From contig JAAENB010000323.1 in the NCBI GenBank assembly GCA_024224995.1, positions 12,968-76,967 on the forward strand: a stretch of 64,000 bases of DNA, in the 5' to 3' direction. Within the stretch, counting starts at the first letter, position 1; each line of letters opens with the position of its first letter. The translations under genes were made by a program, and so were the position numbers. The notes under the pieces were generated by a model that saw only the letters and a program-made list of their open reading frames with translations, did no database searches and was not told the origin of the DNA. This document shows positions 36,094 through 45,732 of this stretch, in pieces. Origin of the DNA: a bacterium. Lineage in GTDB: Bacteria; Spirochaetota; UBA4802; UBA5550.

Positions 36094-36996
36094 TTAATTT
36101 ATCTGTATTAAGCTGCCGCCTTGCCAGTAATAGTCGCCTGTCAAAGTTTTTGAGTGTCCCCCTGAAACAGTACAGGTTCTGCCACTGGCTTCATTATTGT
36201 ATCCTCCCGAGACACTGGTTTCAGCAAAGGTGGACCTATTATAGTGGCCTCCACTAACAGTGGAACTGCTCCCGCTGGCTATATTATCATAACCTCCGGA
36301 AATACTGGATCCTGAACCGCTTGCAGTATTTACCTGGCCTCCGGTCACGGTAGCAAAATCAGCACTAGCCGTATTAGCATTACCACCAATTGTACCTGCA
36401 TAGTTTCCATTAACAGTATTGCTATATCCACCAATCGCGCAGGCATACCATCCACTAATACTATTCATATTTCCGGTTACAATCCCACTATAAGAAGAAA
36501 AATTACTCTGGTAACCCATAACAATATTATGAGAACCGGTTCGGTCGTCTCCGCTCCCCCGCAATTCATTATACCCAATAACCAGGTTCCCAAGACCATT
36601 CACTGTCCCGGTGGTGGAACCTGAACCACTGACGATCTGAACATTCACACCGCTGAAAATAATATCATTTGAACTGCGGGAAACTCCCTGGAAGGTGTTA
36701 TTTAGAGCAGTGACATCGGCTTGAAGGGCTGTTGTCGTTGTCTGAACATTGTTGATTATATCAGCACTGACTAAAAGGGTGCTGTAATCCTGTTTTAAGC
36801 TGGCAAATTCGGCTTCAAGAGCAGCATTTTTTGCTTCAAGAGCTGAAATTTTATTATACATGTCGGAAAAACTGAAATCGGAATCTGAATTGCTTGATGA
36901 GCTTGAACCCTGGGTAAGACCGGCCTCACATCCGGAAAAACCGAGTATTGACGTTATAATCAGTGTAGATACTGTAAGACTTAAATATTTTTTCAT
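36094..36996 (-). CDS. Lipoprotein with coiled coil and YadA-head-like repeats
   Basis: This is a 300-residue protein. The signal peptide ends ILGFSGC (C23), then a serine-rich linker and FSFSDMYNKI. A heptad-rich coiled coil (about 45-105) precedes a repeat domain (about 140-290) built from roughly 14-residue units such as VSGGYNNEASGRTCT and ISGGYDNIASGSSST, the pattern of YadA/trimeric autotransporter heads. It is probably a surface-exposed trimeric fibre held by a lipid rather than a membrane anchor. Its N-terminus after the lipid cysteine matches that of the lipoprotein at 54932-56548, and the two share promoter architecture. Shine-Dalgarno: GGAG. Confidence 0.85.
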   Translation of the reverse strand: MKKYLSLTVSTLIITSILGFSGCEAGLTQGSSSSSNSDSDFSFSDMYNKISALEAKNAALEAEFASLKQDYSTLLVSADIINNVQTTTTALQADVTALNNTFQGVSRSSNDIIFSGVNVQIVSGSGSTTGTVNGLGNLVIGYNELRGSGDDRTGSHNIVMGYQSNFSSYSGIVTGNMNSISGWYACAIGGYSNTVNGNYAGTIGGNANTASADFATVTGGQVNTASGSGSSISGGYDNIASGSSSTVSGGHYNRSTFAETSVSGGYNNEASGRTCTVSGGHSKTLTGDYYWQGGSLIQIN

Positions 36997-37048
36997 TAGC
37001 TTTCTCCATTAGCTGTAATAAATTGGGTAAGGTTGGGTTTGCTGTTTA

Positions 37049-37077
37049 AAAATACACAATTTTTTCATTTGCGGCAA
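37049..37077 (-). promoter_or_regulatory. Promoter of the YadA-like lipoprotein gene
   Basis: On the minus strand, TTGCCG (37077-37072), a 17-bp spacer containing an A6 run, then TATTTT (37054-37049). Both hexamers and the spacing are identical to those at 56582-56610. Confidence 0.65.
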
Positions 37078-37083
37078 GCAAAT

Positions 37084-37112
37084 GGGAATGAACGCCACCT
37101 GGGGGGGAATGA
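37084..37112 (-). promoter_or_regulatory. Paired TCATTCCC direct repeats, likely activator site (copy A)
   Basis: TCATTCCC occurs at 37112-37105 and 37091-37084 on the minus strand, a 21-bp period, six bases upstream of the -35 hexamer. The first copy continues into a run of seven C. The same pair is found at 56638-56666. Confidence 0.65.
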
Positions 37113-37191
37113 ACAACAGTATTTTTGTATTTTTTTAATTTATATAAAAAATGCTTAACAAAATACCAGCTATATGGCTCTGTAACCAATT

Positions 37192-38142
37192 ATGACCTAT
37201 ACAATTAACAACACAAGCTCATACCACATAAACGAGATGGAGACCCTGGGCTGGGAACTGACTGTATGCAATTCCCTGGAACCGGAGAAAAGTCCCTGCA
37301 GGGATATCCTGAATAAGAGCGAAACCTATGGAAACCTGCTCTATAATTATCTCAGTGAGATAATTGACCTGGCAGGAGTCCGCTCTGTTCTTGAGGTCGG
37401 CGGCGGATACGGGTATATTACAAGGGACTTTTTGCGAAGAAACCCCAAACTTAAGGCATCCATGCTTGATATTTCCCCTTATTTACTGGAAAAACAGAAA
37501 GAAACCCTTACCGAAAGCGGTCTTATCCCCGGAAGTGATATCAGTTTTATTGAAAAAGACTTTTTTCTTACGGAGAACAGCTTTCTAAAAGAGTTTGATA
37601 TGGCTCTTTTAAACGAGAATATTGGAGATTTTCCAACAATTACGGGAATTGATCGGGAGGAGAAGAATCCTGATACGATTATCAGCAAGATTCAAAAGCT
37701 CATTAAAACATATGATTTTAGTTTTGATGATATTACCGATAAAAATTCTTTAATAAATATTAATACCGGGGCCATAGAGGCAGTGGAAAAGCTTTGTACT
37801 GCCGGAATATCGAATATATTTATAAGCGAGCATAGCTGCGAAGCCTGTACCCCTGAAGAATATGCCGGAAAACTGGATATTGTTCCAACAGGAAACCCTG
37901 AGAGAATCTCCTTAAAAGGGCACGATGAATATACAATAAAATTCTCTTTTCTTGAGCAGGTAGCAAAGAGTTTTGGCTACAGTGTGAAACGGGGTCAGTT
38001 TGCCGATTTTATTAAATTTGACCTTACTCCAAAGTTGAACTTTATCCTCACATCGCATTCCGAAAAGGATGAACATGAGATAATTCGGCAATTTGTTGAT
38101 GATATTTTTAAATATGAGTATTTGGTTTTGATGAGACTGTAG
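37192..38142 (+). CDS. Class I SAM-dependent methyltransferase-like protein
   Basis: This is a 316-residue protein. SAM motif I is VRSVLEVGGGYGYITRDFL (about residues 63-81), followed by an acidic residue after strand 2 (ASMLDISPYLLEKQ). The rest contains no substrate-specific signature. There is no good Shine-Dalgarno before ATG 37192. It lies alone between the YadA-like lipoprotein gene (divergent) and a repeat element before ruvA. Confidence 0.78.
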   Translation: MTYTINNTSSYHINEMETLGWELTVCNSLEPEKSPCRDILNKSETYGNLLYNYLSEIIDLAGVRSVLEVGGGYGYITRDFLRRNPKLKASMLDISPYLLEKQKETLTESGLIPGSDISFIEKDFFLTENSFLKEFDMALLNENIGDFPTITGIDREEKNPDTIISKIQKLIKTYDFSFDDITDKNSLININTGAIEAVEKLCTAGISNIFISEHSCEACTPEEYAGKLDIVPTGNPERISLKGHDEYTIKFSFLEQVAKSFGYSVKRGQFADFIKFDLTPKLNFILTSHSEKDEHEIIRQFVDDIFKYEYLVLMRL

Positions 38143-38187
38143 TTAAGCCGGGTCTTCGGCTCCGCTCAGACACCGGCTGGCCGGGAA

Positions 38188-38278
38188 AAATACGGAAGAA
38201 ACTGTGGTGATACCGGGGTCTGTTTTACGAAGATGCTCCGGGCAAGGGCTTGGTTCTGAGAGACGTTGCACTGCAACG
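38188..38278. repeat. 91-bp dispersed repeat, copy 1
   Basis: It differs from 58205-58295 at 6 of 91 positions by my hand alignment. It contains GAGACGTTGCA (38260-38270), whose perfect complement follows at 38272-38282, a tight hairpin. It lies between the methyltransferase gene and ruvA. Confidence 0.8.
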
Positions 38279-38326
38279 TCTCAAAACAGACCCCCTATTG
38301 AAAAAGAGTTTCTTGAGAGGAAAAAC

Positions 38327-38911
38327 ATGATAGCAAAATTAACCGGAAAAATAGACGAGCTAAAACCCACGGAACTTATTCTTGATGTGGGAGGAGTAGG
38401 GTATGAGCTCAGAATCCCTTTCACTACCTATGAAAAAATACAGCACGAGAAAAAAATAACCCTCTATGTATACACTCTTCACAAGGAAGACCGTCTGGAA
38501 TTGTACGGGTTTTCTACAGAAGAGGATAAACGCATATTCACGATTTTGCTGAATATAAGCGGAATAGGCCCATCAATGGGCTTGTCTCTTCTCTCGGGAA
38601 TTTCAATAGAGAGGCTTGTAGACTCAGTCAAGACCGATAACACTGCGTTACTGGTAAAAATCCCCGGCATAGGAAAATCGAAAGCGGAGAAACTGATCTT
38701 TGAGCTCAAGCGAAAGATCAAAAAACTTGAGGAATTTGCCGGAACAACAAGCGAAAAGACCTCGCCGGGAAATGACGCGGTAGAGGCGCTTGTCTCCCTG
38801 GGTTTTGATGAAGCAAAAGCCTATACAATAGTAGGGGATATTCTTAAAAAGAACCCTGAAGGGGCTATTGAATTTGTAATAAAAGAAGCATTGAAATTTT
38901 TATCCGCGTAG
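38327..38911 (+). CDS. ruvA: Holliday junction branch-migration protein RuvA
   Basis: This is a 194-residue protein of usual length. The N-terminal OB fold begins MIAKLTGKIDEL; two helix-hairpin-helix motifs bind DNA backbone (ILLNISGIGPSMGLSLL and LLVKIPGIGKSKAEKLI); the C-terminal domain III (about 146-194, EALVSLGFDEAKAY) contacts RuvB. It targets RuvB to Holliday junctions. ATG 38327 has GAGAGG upstream and starts exactly where the family does; a longer in-frame start would translate the repeat element. Confidence 0.95.
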   Translation: MIAKLTGKIDELKPTELILDVGGVGYELRIPFTTYEKIQHEKKITLYVYTLHKEDRLELYGFSTEEDKRIFTILLNISGIGPSMGLSLLSGISIERLVDSVKTDNTALLVKIPGIGKSKAEKLIFELKRKIKKLEEFAGTTSEKTSPGNDAVEALVSLGFDEAKAYTIVGDILKKNPEGAIEFVIKEALKFLSA

Positions 38912-39013
38912 ATCATTCCGGCTAAAAACCTGATTGTAGTTGACAAAAATAAATATTTTTTCACCATTTAGTACATAAAAACAAAAAACAAAAAACAAGA
39001 AATGGAGAATGAT

Positions 39014-40426
39014 ATGGCAGAGTCACCGGATCCATCAGGTTCACCAGGTCCAAAAAGAGAACAATGGGGAACAAAAATAGGGTTTGTTTTCGCGGCAGCA
39101 GGTTCCGCAGTTGGGCTTGGAAATATATGGAAATTTCCTTATGAAACAGGAAATCACGGCGGAGCAGCGTATGTGTTGATTTACCTTGTATTTGTGATTC
39201 TTCTCGGGCTGCCGATTATGATGTCTGAGCTGCTTATAGGAAGGCGTACAAGAAAAGACCCTGTTGGGGCTTTTAAGACCATGTTTGAAGGAAAATCATG
39301 GACATGGGTAGGCTATCTTGGCGTGCTTTCCGGTTTTTTTATACTTTCTTTTTATAGCGTTGTAGGCGGCTGGACCCTGGGATATATCATAAAAAGTATA
39401 CAGGGAGTAGTTTCTTCTATTAAAGATGTTAGCGTTGCCAAAGCAACATTTGATAATTTTGCAGCCAGCCCGTTGGAGGCTCTCGGCTATCATTTCCTTT
39501 TCATTAGCTTTTGTGTCCTCATTGTAATCTGGGGGATTAAGAATGGAATAGAGCGATGGAGCAAATTTCTGATGCCTCTTCTTTTTGTGCTGCTCTTTGT
39601 TCTTATTGTAAAAGGATTTACAATGGAAGGAGGGATGAAAGGGGTAAAATTCCTGTTGTATCCTGACTTTTCTCTCATAAGACCGGGCTCTATTAAGTCT
39701 GCCCTGGGTCATTCATTTTTTACCCTGAGCCTGGGGATGGGAGCAATGATAACCTATGGAAGTTATCTTTCAAAGAAGGATAATATTCTTAGTTCCGGTA
39801 CATATATAGTTGGCCTTGATACGTTAATTGCTATCCTGGCAGGACTTGCTATTTTCCCTGCTGTATTTGCCATGAATATGCCGCCTTCCGGAGGTCCCGG
39901 ACTTATTTTTCATGTCATTCCCGCGGTATTCGGCAATATGGAATATGGAATGGTCTTTTCGATTATATTTTTTACTCTTCTTTTTATTGCGGCCCTTACC
40001 TCGGGAATGTCATTGCTTGAGGTTGTGGCGGCCTATATAATTGATGAAAAAGGATGGAAGCGGCCAAAAGCTGTTATTATTTTTGGGATAATTATTTTTA
40101 TATTGGGCATTCCTTCGGCTCTTTCTTTTGGTCCAATAGAAGAGGTTAAAATATTTTTTGGACAGAATTTCTTTGGTTTTATGGAAAAACTGACGGCAAT
40201 TTACATGCTTCCCATCGGCGGGTTTTTTATAGCTATTGCTCTTGCATGGTCATTCGGCACAAAAAACGCGGTTCAGGAGTTGAATGAAGACCCAAAAGTG
40301 GGTTTTATTAAGAAAGCATGGATGTTTATATTAAAGTACATCTCACCAACAGTGCTCCTCATATTCTTCACTTTTACCATATTAGAGATGATTTTTCCGG
40401 AGTTTTTCAAAGAATTTTTCAAATAA
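39014..40426 (+). CDS. Sodium:neurotransmitter symporter (SNF/NSS) family transporter
   Basis: This is a 470-residue protein with about 11-12 helices. The first helix carries GFVFAAAGSAVGLGNIWKFPY, the sodium- and substrate-binding signature of the LeuT-type family, and helix 6 the SLGMGAMITYGSY unwound region. Bacterial members import amino acids or related amines with sodium. ATG 39014 is chosen because GGAG lies seven bases upstream; ATG 39002 lacks a ribosome site. It is followed by a bidirectional terminator. Confidence 0.92.
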   Translation: MAESPDPSGSPGPKREQWGTKIGFVFAAAGSAVGLGNIWKFPYETGNHGGAAYVLIYLVFVILLGLPIMMSELLIGRRTRKDPVGAFKTMFEGKSWTWVGYLGVLSGFFILSFYSVVGGWTLGYIIKSIQGVVSSIKDVSVAKATFDNFAASPLEALGYHFLFISFCVLIVIWGIKNGIERWSKFLMPLLFVLLFVLIVKGFTMEGGMKGVKFLLYPDFSLIRPGSIKSALGHSFFTLSLGMGAMITYGSYLSKKDNILSSGTYIVGLDTLIAILAGLAIFPAVFAMNMPPSGGPGLIFHVIPAVFGNMEYGMVFSIIFFTLLFIAALTSGMSLLEVVAAYIIDEKGWKRPKAVIIFGIIIFILGIPSALSFGPIEEVKIFFGQNFFGFMEKLTAIYMLPIGGFFIAIALAWSFGTKNAVQELNEDPKVGFIKKAWMFILKYISPTVLLIFFTFTILEMIFPEFFKEFFK

Positions 40427-40432
40427 TATTAG

Positions 40433-40472
40433 AAAAAGAGTGTAAACAGCAGCGCCTGTTTGCACTCTTTTT
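40433..40472. terminator. Bidirectional intrinsic terminator
   Basis: AAAAAGAGTG (40433-40442) and CACTCTTTTT (40463-40472), with inner AAACAG/CTGTTT pairing. It lies between the convergent symporter and response-regulator genes and overlaps the latter's last codon. Confidence 0.85.
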
Positions 40473-41721
40473 ACGCTTTTTCTGACGGTTTTGCAGGCAG
40501 AGATATCCTGAGATTAACCTTAACCTCAGAGCCTTTAGACAGCCCGGAATAGTCTTTAATATTGGATATTTTAACCTTGCCGCCCATTTTTTTAACCACA
40601 CTCTCTACAACAGTGAGGCCAAGACCAAAATCGAGAGAGTCATAATTGACATGAACCAGCTTTGAAAGCCTGAAAAAAGGTTCAAATATGATATTTTCAT
40701 ATTCAATAGGAACCCCTTTTCTACCTTCCTGATCCACAAGAGGATCGTTGATAATGCTGATAATGATACCATCTGCTTCCGCTTCCATAATAACGATAAT
40801 ATTTGTATTTTCTTCGGAAAACTTGCATCCGTTCAGGAGCGCTTCATAAAATGCGTCATGGAAATATTTGGGAGTTACTTTGATGACTATATCATCCCTT
40901 ATTTTTTTCGGATCACTTAAAAATATATTCTGATGTCTAATATCAGCGAATTTTTGTGTTTCTGCGACAATTTTTTTAATAAACTCGTAGAATTCGGGAA
41001 AAGTCATATCTTCCATTTCTAAATCTCTATTGGCAATATTGTTAATTTGCCTGATAGAATTTAGAGCTTTTTCCGACATTCTAACATTATCTTCGAGTAA
41101 GTCAAAGATTCCGGCATCAATTTTATAGTGTTCTCCTTCTTTTTCAGCTGAAGAAAGAATAAGATTGGCAATTGTGATGAGAGAGCCAAATCCGGCGCCC
41201 TGGTTAAAACTGGTTTGAAGACTGTGAAACAGGGATTTATCGACCCCTTTAATGTCTTTTTTCTGAACCCTGTCTTCCCACTGGTACCATTCAAGCTGGT
41301 TTTCAAGACGGATAATTTTTTCTTTTTCCATTATTGCTTCGGTTTTTTTTACTTCAACCGCGTCAAAGGCACGTTCAACTTTGACTAGCAATTCATTTAT
41401 AGCAATTGGTTTAATGAGATAATCATAAACCCCTTTTCGCATGGTATCGATAATGTAGTCAGTTTCTTCATGACCCGTGAGAACGAAAATAAGCGGTTCA
41501 ACCGGAAATTTGATCAATTGAGAGATAAGCTCGTTCCCATCCATAACGGGCATCTCAATATCGGTTATTACAACTTCAAAAGAGGCTTCTTTAAACATAT
41601 CGAGAGCACTTTGCCCATTGTTTGCTATAGCTACCTCATATCCGCCATTTACAAGAGCGTCCTTAATTGTGGTTGCTGATCGTTCGTTGTCTTCTACAAC
41701 AAGAATTCGTTTTCCAATCAT
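40471..41721 (-). CDS. Response regulator fused to histidine-kinase-type ATPase
   Basis: This is a 416-residue protein. The receiver domain (1-120) has the acid pair in VVEDNE, phospho-acceptor D in VITDIEMPVMDG, T in VLTGHEE and K in YLIKPI. A coiled coil (about 125-150) leads to a region with a possible H-box (SLFHSLQTSFNQG) and a GHKL ATPase (N-box EALLNGCKFS, G-box LDFGLGL). It probably senses through its receiver and signals through its kinase in a phosphorelay. ATG 41721 (MIGKRILVVEDN) fits the receiver start better than ATG 41760. No sensor domain or partner gene is adjacent. Confidence 0.85.
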   Translation of the reverse strand: MIGKRILVVEDNERSATTIKDALVNGGYEVAIANNGQSALDMFKEASFEVVITDIEMPVMDGNELISQLIKFPVEPLIFVLTGHEETDYIIDTMRKGVYDYLIKPIAINELLVKVERAFDAVEVKKTEAIMEKEKIIRLENQLEWYQWEDRVQKKDIKGVDKSLFHSLQTSFNQGAGFGSLITIANLILSSAEKEGEHYKIDAGIFDLLEDNVRMSEKALNSIRQINNIANRDLEMEDMTFPEFYEFIKKIVAETQKFADIRHQNIFLSDPKKIRDDIVIKVTPKYFHDAFYEALLNGCKFSEENTNIIVIMEAEADGIIISIINDPLVDQEGRKGVPIEYENIIFEPFFRLSKLVHVNYDSLDFGLGLTVVESVVKKMGGKVKISNIKDYSGLSKGSEVKVNLRISLPAKPSEKA

Positions 41722-41881
41722 GTTATCGCACCGTACCTTATCTTTCCTCAAATGCGGCATCTACTCAATAGAGATGACACTTATGATGGGTACAGGAATT
41801 TTAACTTAGAATACTGAATTTTCAAGTAAAAAATTGTATAAATTGATTAAAAAAATATAACTGTTCAAATTGAAATTTTGC

Positions 41882-41908
41882 TTGACAAATATATTCAGCT
41901 GTTATAAA
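41882..41908 (+). promoter_or_regulatory. Promoter of the plsC/plsB-type genes
   Basis: A consensus TTGACA (41882-41887) is followed by TATAAA (41903-41908) with a 15-bp spacer, slightly short; the operator at 41924-41943 lies just after the expected start of transcription. Confidence 0.55.
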
Positions 41909-41923
41909 TCTCTTAAACTTATT

Positions 41924-41943
41924 GGGACTGACCAGTCAGTCCC
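41924..41943. promoter_or_regulatory. TetR-type operator upstream of the acyltransferase genes
   Basis: GGGACTGACCAGTCAGTCCC has 9-bp perfect arms around CA. The core ACTGACCAGTCAGT is the shape seen for many TetR-family repressors of fatty-acid and efflux genes. The only TetR gene in the window is at 59143-60114; linking them is inference. Confidence 0.65.
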
Positions 41944-41986
41944 GCTTTTAGAGATTGTAAATCTAAACAGGTACAAGGAGGTTTCC

Positions 41987-42817
41987 ATGAAACTTAGAAG
42001 TATCTTATTACAGGGTAATAATAGTAATTTTATTAATACGCTTTTCACTGCTTATTCCGAAGATAAGATGAGAGAAGTGAAGCCGCTTTTTACTATTTAC
42101 CAGGGGTATAAATACCTGGTATATTATCCGCTTTTAGGTTTTTCAACTTCTATTCTTACTATTCTTTCTATAGTATTGCTCCCGTTTAATGTCCGGGCTG
42201 CTGAATTGATCGGTGTTATCTGGGCGCGGTTTAATAGTGTTATCACTCCCATGTCTATTCAGCTTATTGGAAAGGAAAAGATCGATAATAAGCAATCATA
42301 TGTGATTGTTGCCAATCATCAGAGCCAGTATGATATTTTTGTTGTATATGGATGGCTCCCAATTAATTTTAAGTGGGTAATGAAAGCTGAATTACGCAAG
42401 GTTCCTTTTCTTGGCTATTATTGTGATTCAATAGGTCATGTCTTTATTAACAGGTTAAACAGCGGTGCCGCCCATTCTTCTATTAATTCCGCGAAAGAGA
42501 GAATTCAAAACGGGACTTCTATCCTGTTTTTTTCCGAAGGTAAAAGAAGCGAAACCGGGGAGCTTTTATCCTTCAAAAAAGGCGCATTCAAGCTCGCCCT
42601 GGACATGGGCCTCCCTATTTTACCGGTAACTATCGTTAATACCAGGAAAGTCCTGCCTAATAATTCAACGGCATTGTTTCCGGGTAAGGCAAAACTGGTT
42701 ATTCATGACCCCATTAGTATTGATGGATACACTGAAGATAGTATTGACCAGCTTATTCATCAAACAAAAGGATCGATTAAAAATGGGCTGAATGATAATG
42801 GCCAGCATTATGATTAG
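41987..42817 (+). CDS. plsC: 1-acyl-sn-glycerol-3-phosphate acyltransferase (PlsC-like)
   Basis: This is a 276-residue protein with two N-terminal hydrophobic helices. Acyltransferase block I is VANHQSQYDIF (the HX4D pair); block III reads FSEGKRSETGELLSFKKGAF and block IV LPILPVTI. It adds the second acyl chain to lysophosphatidate, making phosphatidate. ATG 41987 is preceded by a perfect AGGAGG. The gene stands behind a strong promoter with a palindromic operator and precedes a PlsB-type gene, so glycerolipid synthesis is probably controlled as a unit. Confidence 0.9.
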   Translation: MKLRSILLQGNNSNFINTLFTAYSEDKMREVKPLFTIYQGYKYLVYYPLLGFSTSILTILSIVLLPFNVRAAELIGVIWARFNSVITPMSIQLIGKEKIDNKQSYVIVANHQSQYDIFVVYGWLPINFKWVMKAELRKVPFLGYYCDSIGHVFINRLNSGAAHSSINSAKERIQNGTSILFFSEGKRSETGELLSFKKGAFKLALDMGLPILPVTIVNTRKVLPNNSTALFPGKAKLVIHDPISIDGYTEDSIDQLIHQTKGSIKNGLNDNGQHYD

Positions 42818-42957
42818 AATAAAAAAAGTTCTTGAAAAAAGAAAAGAATCAGGGAAAATCAATATAAAATAGAAAGGACACTTAATATTTGTAGGGCATT
42901 AGTCGAATAGTAAAACTAAAACTATAATTATAAGTAACTATAGGAAGGACTATTAAC

Positions 42958-45732
42958 ATGAAAAACAAAAATATTAGTAAAGATAATAAAGAAAATCATA
43001 AAGAAAATCATAAAGAGAATCATAAAGACCTGAAAAAACAAAACCGAACCTATTCTTTTTTTATTACCAATGGTATAACCCAGTTTAAAATAAACAATAT
43101 TTTTGAAAAATTTGCTCCCCTGTTTTTTAGAAAGGTAAAATTTGATGATGAAAGTATTAGAACCCTGGATCAGTATTCGAAAAAAGGTAAAATAGTTTAT
43201 GCCTCTTTTAGGGGATCCAATACTTCATTAATGATATTGATGAATCTTTTGCGAAAGAATAAATTTAAAAGACCAACCCTGGTTTTGGGATTTAGCCCGT
43301 ATTCTTTTCAAACAGTATACGTATTTTTGAAAAAGGCGGGTATTACTTTAGTAGAGATATTTTTAAAAAAAGAATACAAAGCGGTTTCGGACCAGCAATA
43401 TATTGAAGAGAACTTGCAGTCAAACCAGGGAATTGTTATATCATTACTTTCCAGGAAAATTTTCATCCGGAGATACCTGGATAGAAAATCCGACCCCTTA
43501 CAAAATCTTATTGAAGCGCAAAAAAGTATTGATGCTCCAATATATATATTTCCCCAGGTAATGTTCTGGAATATGAATCCGGAGCGGACTACCCGTCCAT
43601 TGATACATTCACAGGCGACCAGTTCCCGGGGGCTTTTTTCCGGGCTTTTTACCATTATAAAAAGTGTAACATTGCCTTTTATGAGAATATCGGCTCCGCT
43701 TAACCTTAAAGAAGAGATTGAAAATTCCGGGTATGAAAGCTCAAAAGAAATGGCCCGGGAAATTCGAGAGAAAATCCTTGAAATATTTAATCAAGAAAAG
43801 AGAGCAACTCTTGGTCCTGAAATAAAAAATCAACAAGAGATGATGGAGACTGTACTATACCATAACAATGTACTTAACGCGATACAGGAAGAAATGGGTG
43901 AAAAGAATATTTCCGAGAAAAAGGCGCGGAAAAAAGCGTATAAATATTTTAAGGAAATCGCTGCTGATTTTTCCATTATTTATATCAAATATTTTACAAA
44001 GAGTCTTTTTTATTTATTTCATAAACTATTTGATGATATAAAATATGATCCGGAAGATATAAAGAAGATCAGGGAAGCCGCCAAAAAAGGGCCGCTCATT
44101 GTAATGCCAAGTCATAAAAGCCACATAGATTACCTTATTATTTCGAGTATTTTCTTTTCACAGAAATTAAATGCGCCTCATATTATCTCAGGAACCAATC
44201 TTACCTTTTTCCCAATGGGAAAGATCTTCCGGAGGTCGGGAGCCTTTTTTATGAGAAGATCTTTCAGGGGCTTAAACCTGTATTCTGTTGTTTTCCGGCA
44301 ATATGTTAAATCATTAATTAACGAGAATTATGGTATTGAATTTTTTATTGAAGGCGGAAGATCCAGATCGGGAAAGCTTGGATTTCCTCAAAAAGGGATT
44401 TTAAAATATTTAATAGAAGCCATTGAAGAGGGATATAATGAAGATATGATGTTTGTCCCTGTAGCGATAAATTACGACAGGATTGTTGAAGAGTCTTCAT
44501 ATCATAAGGAAATAAAAGGGAAGAAAAAAGAGAGTGAGTCTACATCGAATTTTGTAAAAAGCAGTAAATACTTAAAACGGAAATACGGCAAAGTGTATCT
44601 CACGTTTGATGATCCTATTAGTTACCGTGAACTTCGTGAAACAATTAAAGATGAAGAAAACCGGACTTCTGAAATAGCCTATCATGTAACGAAGAAAATA
44701 AGCGACATTATTATGGTTACTCCCTTTTCCCTGGTGACTACGGCAATTCTTTTGTCGTCGAAAAGGGGCTTTTCCAAAGATATGATAAAAGAGAATGTTT
44801 ATGATTTTCATAAGTACCTGTCATATCGCGATATTAAAATTTCAGATGAAGTCGTATCTGAACTGGATATAGAGAGTTCTATTCAGTATGTTCTGGAAGC
44901 ATATGAAGATGAAAATATTATCAATAGAATTGATTTTGGTTACCGGGGTAAAGACAGAGATTATTTGTTTGATGATTTTTTTGCCCTGGGAGACGAGGAA
45001 CGGCTCAGAATTGATTATTATAAGAATAATATCATCCATCATTTTCTTCCTCTTGCCTTTCTTTCGGTTTCGATCTTGAGAATCGCTAAAGATGATAGTG
45101 TTAGCGGTCAGGTGGATAAGAAAAAGGTTACGGATGTATATCTTTTTATTAAAGATTTTTTCTCAAAAGAATTTTTATATCCTGAAGTGATGGATGATAC
45201 ACCGAAAATTATTGATTCTGTTTTAACCTTTTTTGAAAAAGAATCACTGGTTTCTGTAAATGGGAATATGATCTCAATTGAGGAAAAGGGCTGGGAAAAG
45301 GTGCAGCTTTACGCGTCTCTGCTGCATAACTTTTTTGAATCGTACTATATTGTGTTTAATACAATTTCTTCTTTAAATTCAGGAAAAAGATCCGTTAAGA
45401 TCAAAAAGAAAGACCTGGTAAACGAAGTTCGAAAGAACGGGACAAAGATGTTTCATCTTAATGAAATTGCCCTGGCAGAATCGCTATCGACAATTATTTA
45501 TAGTAGTTCTCTGAAAGTTCTTAAATACTTTGAAATAATTACAGAGAAAACGCTGGGTAAAAAGAATGTTGAAATAGAGATTGTCGATTTTGAAAAGGCT
45601 GAAATGATGAGAGAGGCTTTGACAGAGTATATTCGAGTAATAACCAGGCCGTTTTTTGGTGAAAATGATCAATATAAAGATGCTCTTCAAGATCCCGATG
45701 AAGAAGATTGGGTTGAAGTAGAGTCTCATTAA
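42958..45732 (+). CDS. plsB: Glycerol-3-phosphate acyltransferase (PlsB-like)
   Basis: This is a 924-residue protein. The catalytic core lies near residues 375-540: MPSHKSHIDYL (HX4D), GAFFMRR, FIEGGRSRSGK and FVPVAINYDRI, the four PlsB/GPAT blocks. It acylates sn-glycerol-3-phosphate from acyl-ACP or acyl-CoA at the membrane. The N-terminus has a low-complexity KENH repeat (three units near residues 11-22) from a direct repeat in DNA. AGGAAGG precedes ATG 42958. It starts 140 bp after the PlsC-type gene on the same strand and supplies that enzyme's substrate. Confidence 0.92.
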   Translation: MKNKNISKDNKENHKENHKENHKDLKKQNRTYSFFITNGITQFKINNIFEKFAPLFFRKVKFDDESIRTLDQYSKKGKIVYASFRGSNTSLMILMNLLRKNKFKRPTLVLGFSPYSFQTVYVFLKKAGITLVEIFLKKEYKAVSDQQYIEENLQSNQGIVISLLSRKIFIRRYLDRKSDPLQNLIEAQKSIDAPIYIFPQVMFWNMNPERTTRPLIHSQATSSRGLFSGLFTIIKSVTLPFMRISAPLNLKEEIENSGYESSKEMAREIREKILEIFNQEKRATLGPEIKNQQEMMETVLYHNNVLNAIQEEMGEKNISEKKARKKAYKYFKEIAADFSIIYIKYFTKSLFYLFHKLFDDIKYDPEDIKKIREAAKKGPLIVMPSHKSHIDYLIISSIFFSQKLNAPHIISGTNLTFFPMGKIFRRSGAFFMRRSFRGLNLYSVVFRQYVKSLINENYGIEFFIEGGRSRSGKLGFPQKGILKYLIEAIEEGYNEDMMFVPVAINYDRIVEESSYHKEIKGKKKESESTSNFVKSSKYLKRKYGKVYLTFDDPISYRELRETIKDEENRTSEIAYHVTKKISDIIMVTPFSLVTTAILLSSKRGFSKDMIKENVYDFHKYLSYRDIKISDEVVSELDIESSIQYVLEAYEDENIINRIDFGYRGKDRDYLFDDFFALGDEERLRIDYYKNNIIHHFLPLAFLSVSILRIAKDDSVSGQVDKKKVTDVYLFIKDFFSKEFLYPEVMDDTPKIIDSVLTFFEKESLVSVNGNMISIEEKGWEKVQLYASLLHNFFESYYIVFNTISSLNSGKRSVKIKKKDLVNEVRKNGTKMFHLNEIALAESLSTIIYSSSLKVLKYFEIITEKTLGKKNVEIEIVDFEKAEMMREALTEYIRVITRPFFGENDQYKDALQDPDEEDWVEVESH

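Noticed and set aside
42988..43030. Short tandem repeat at the PlsB-type N-terminus as a CRISPR or phase-variation locus
   Set aside because: Only three in-frame units of 12 bp encoding KENH; length changes would not shift the frame and there are no spacers.
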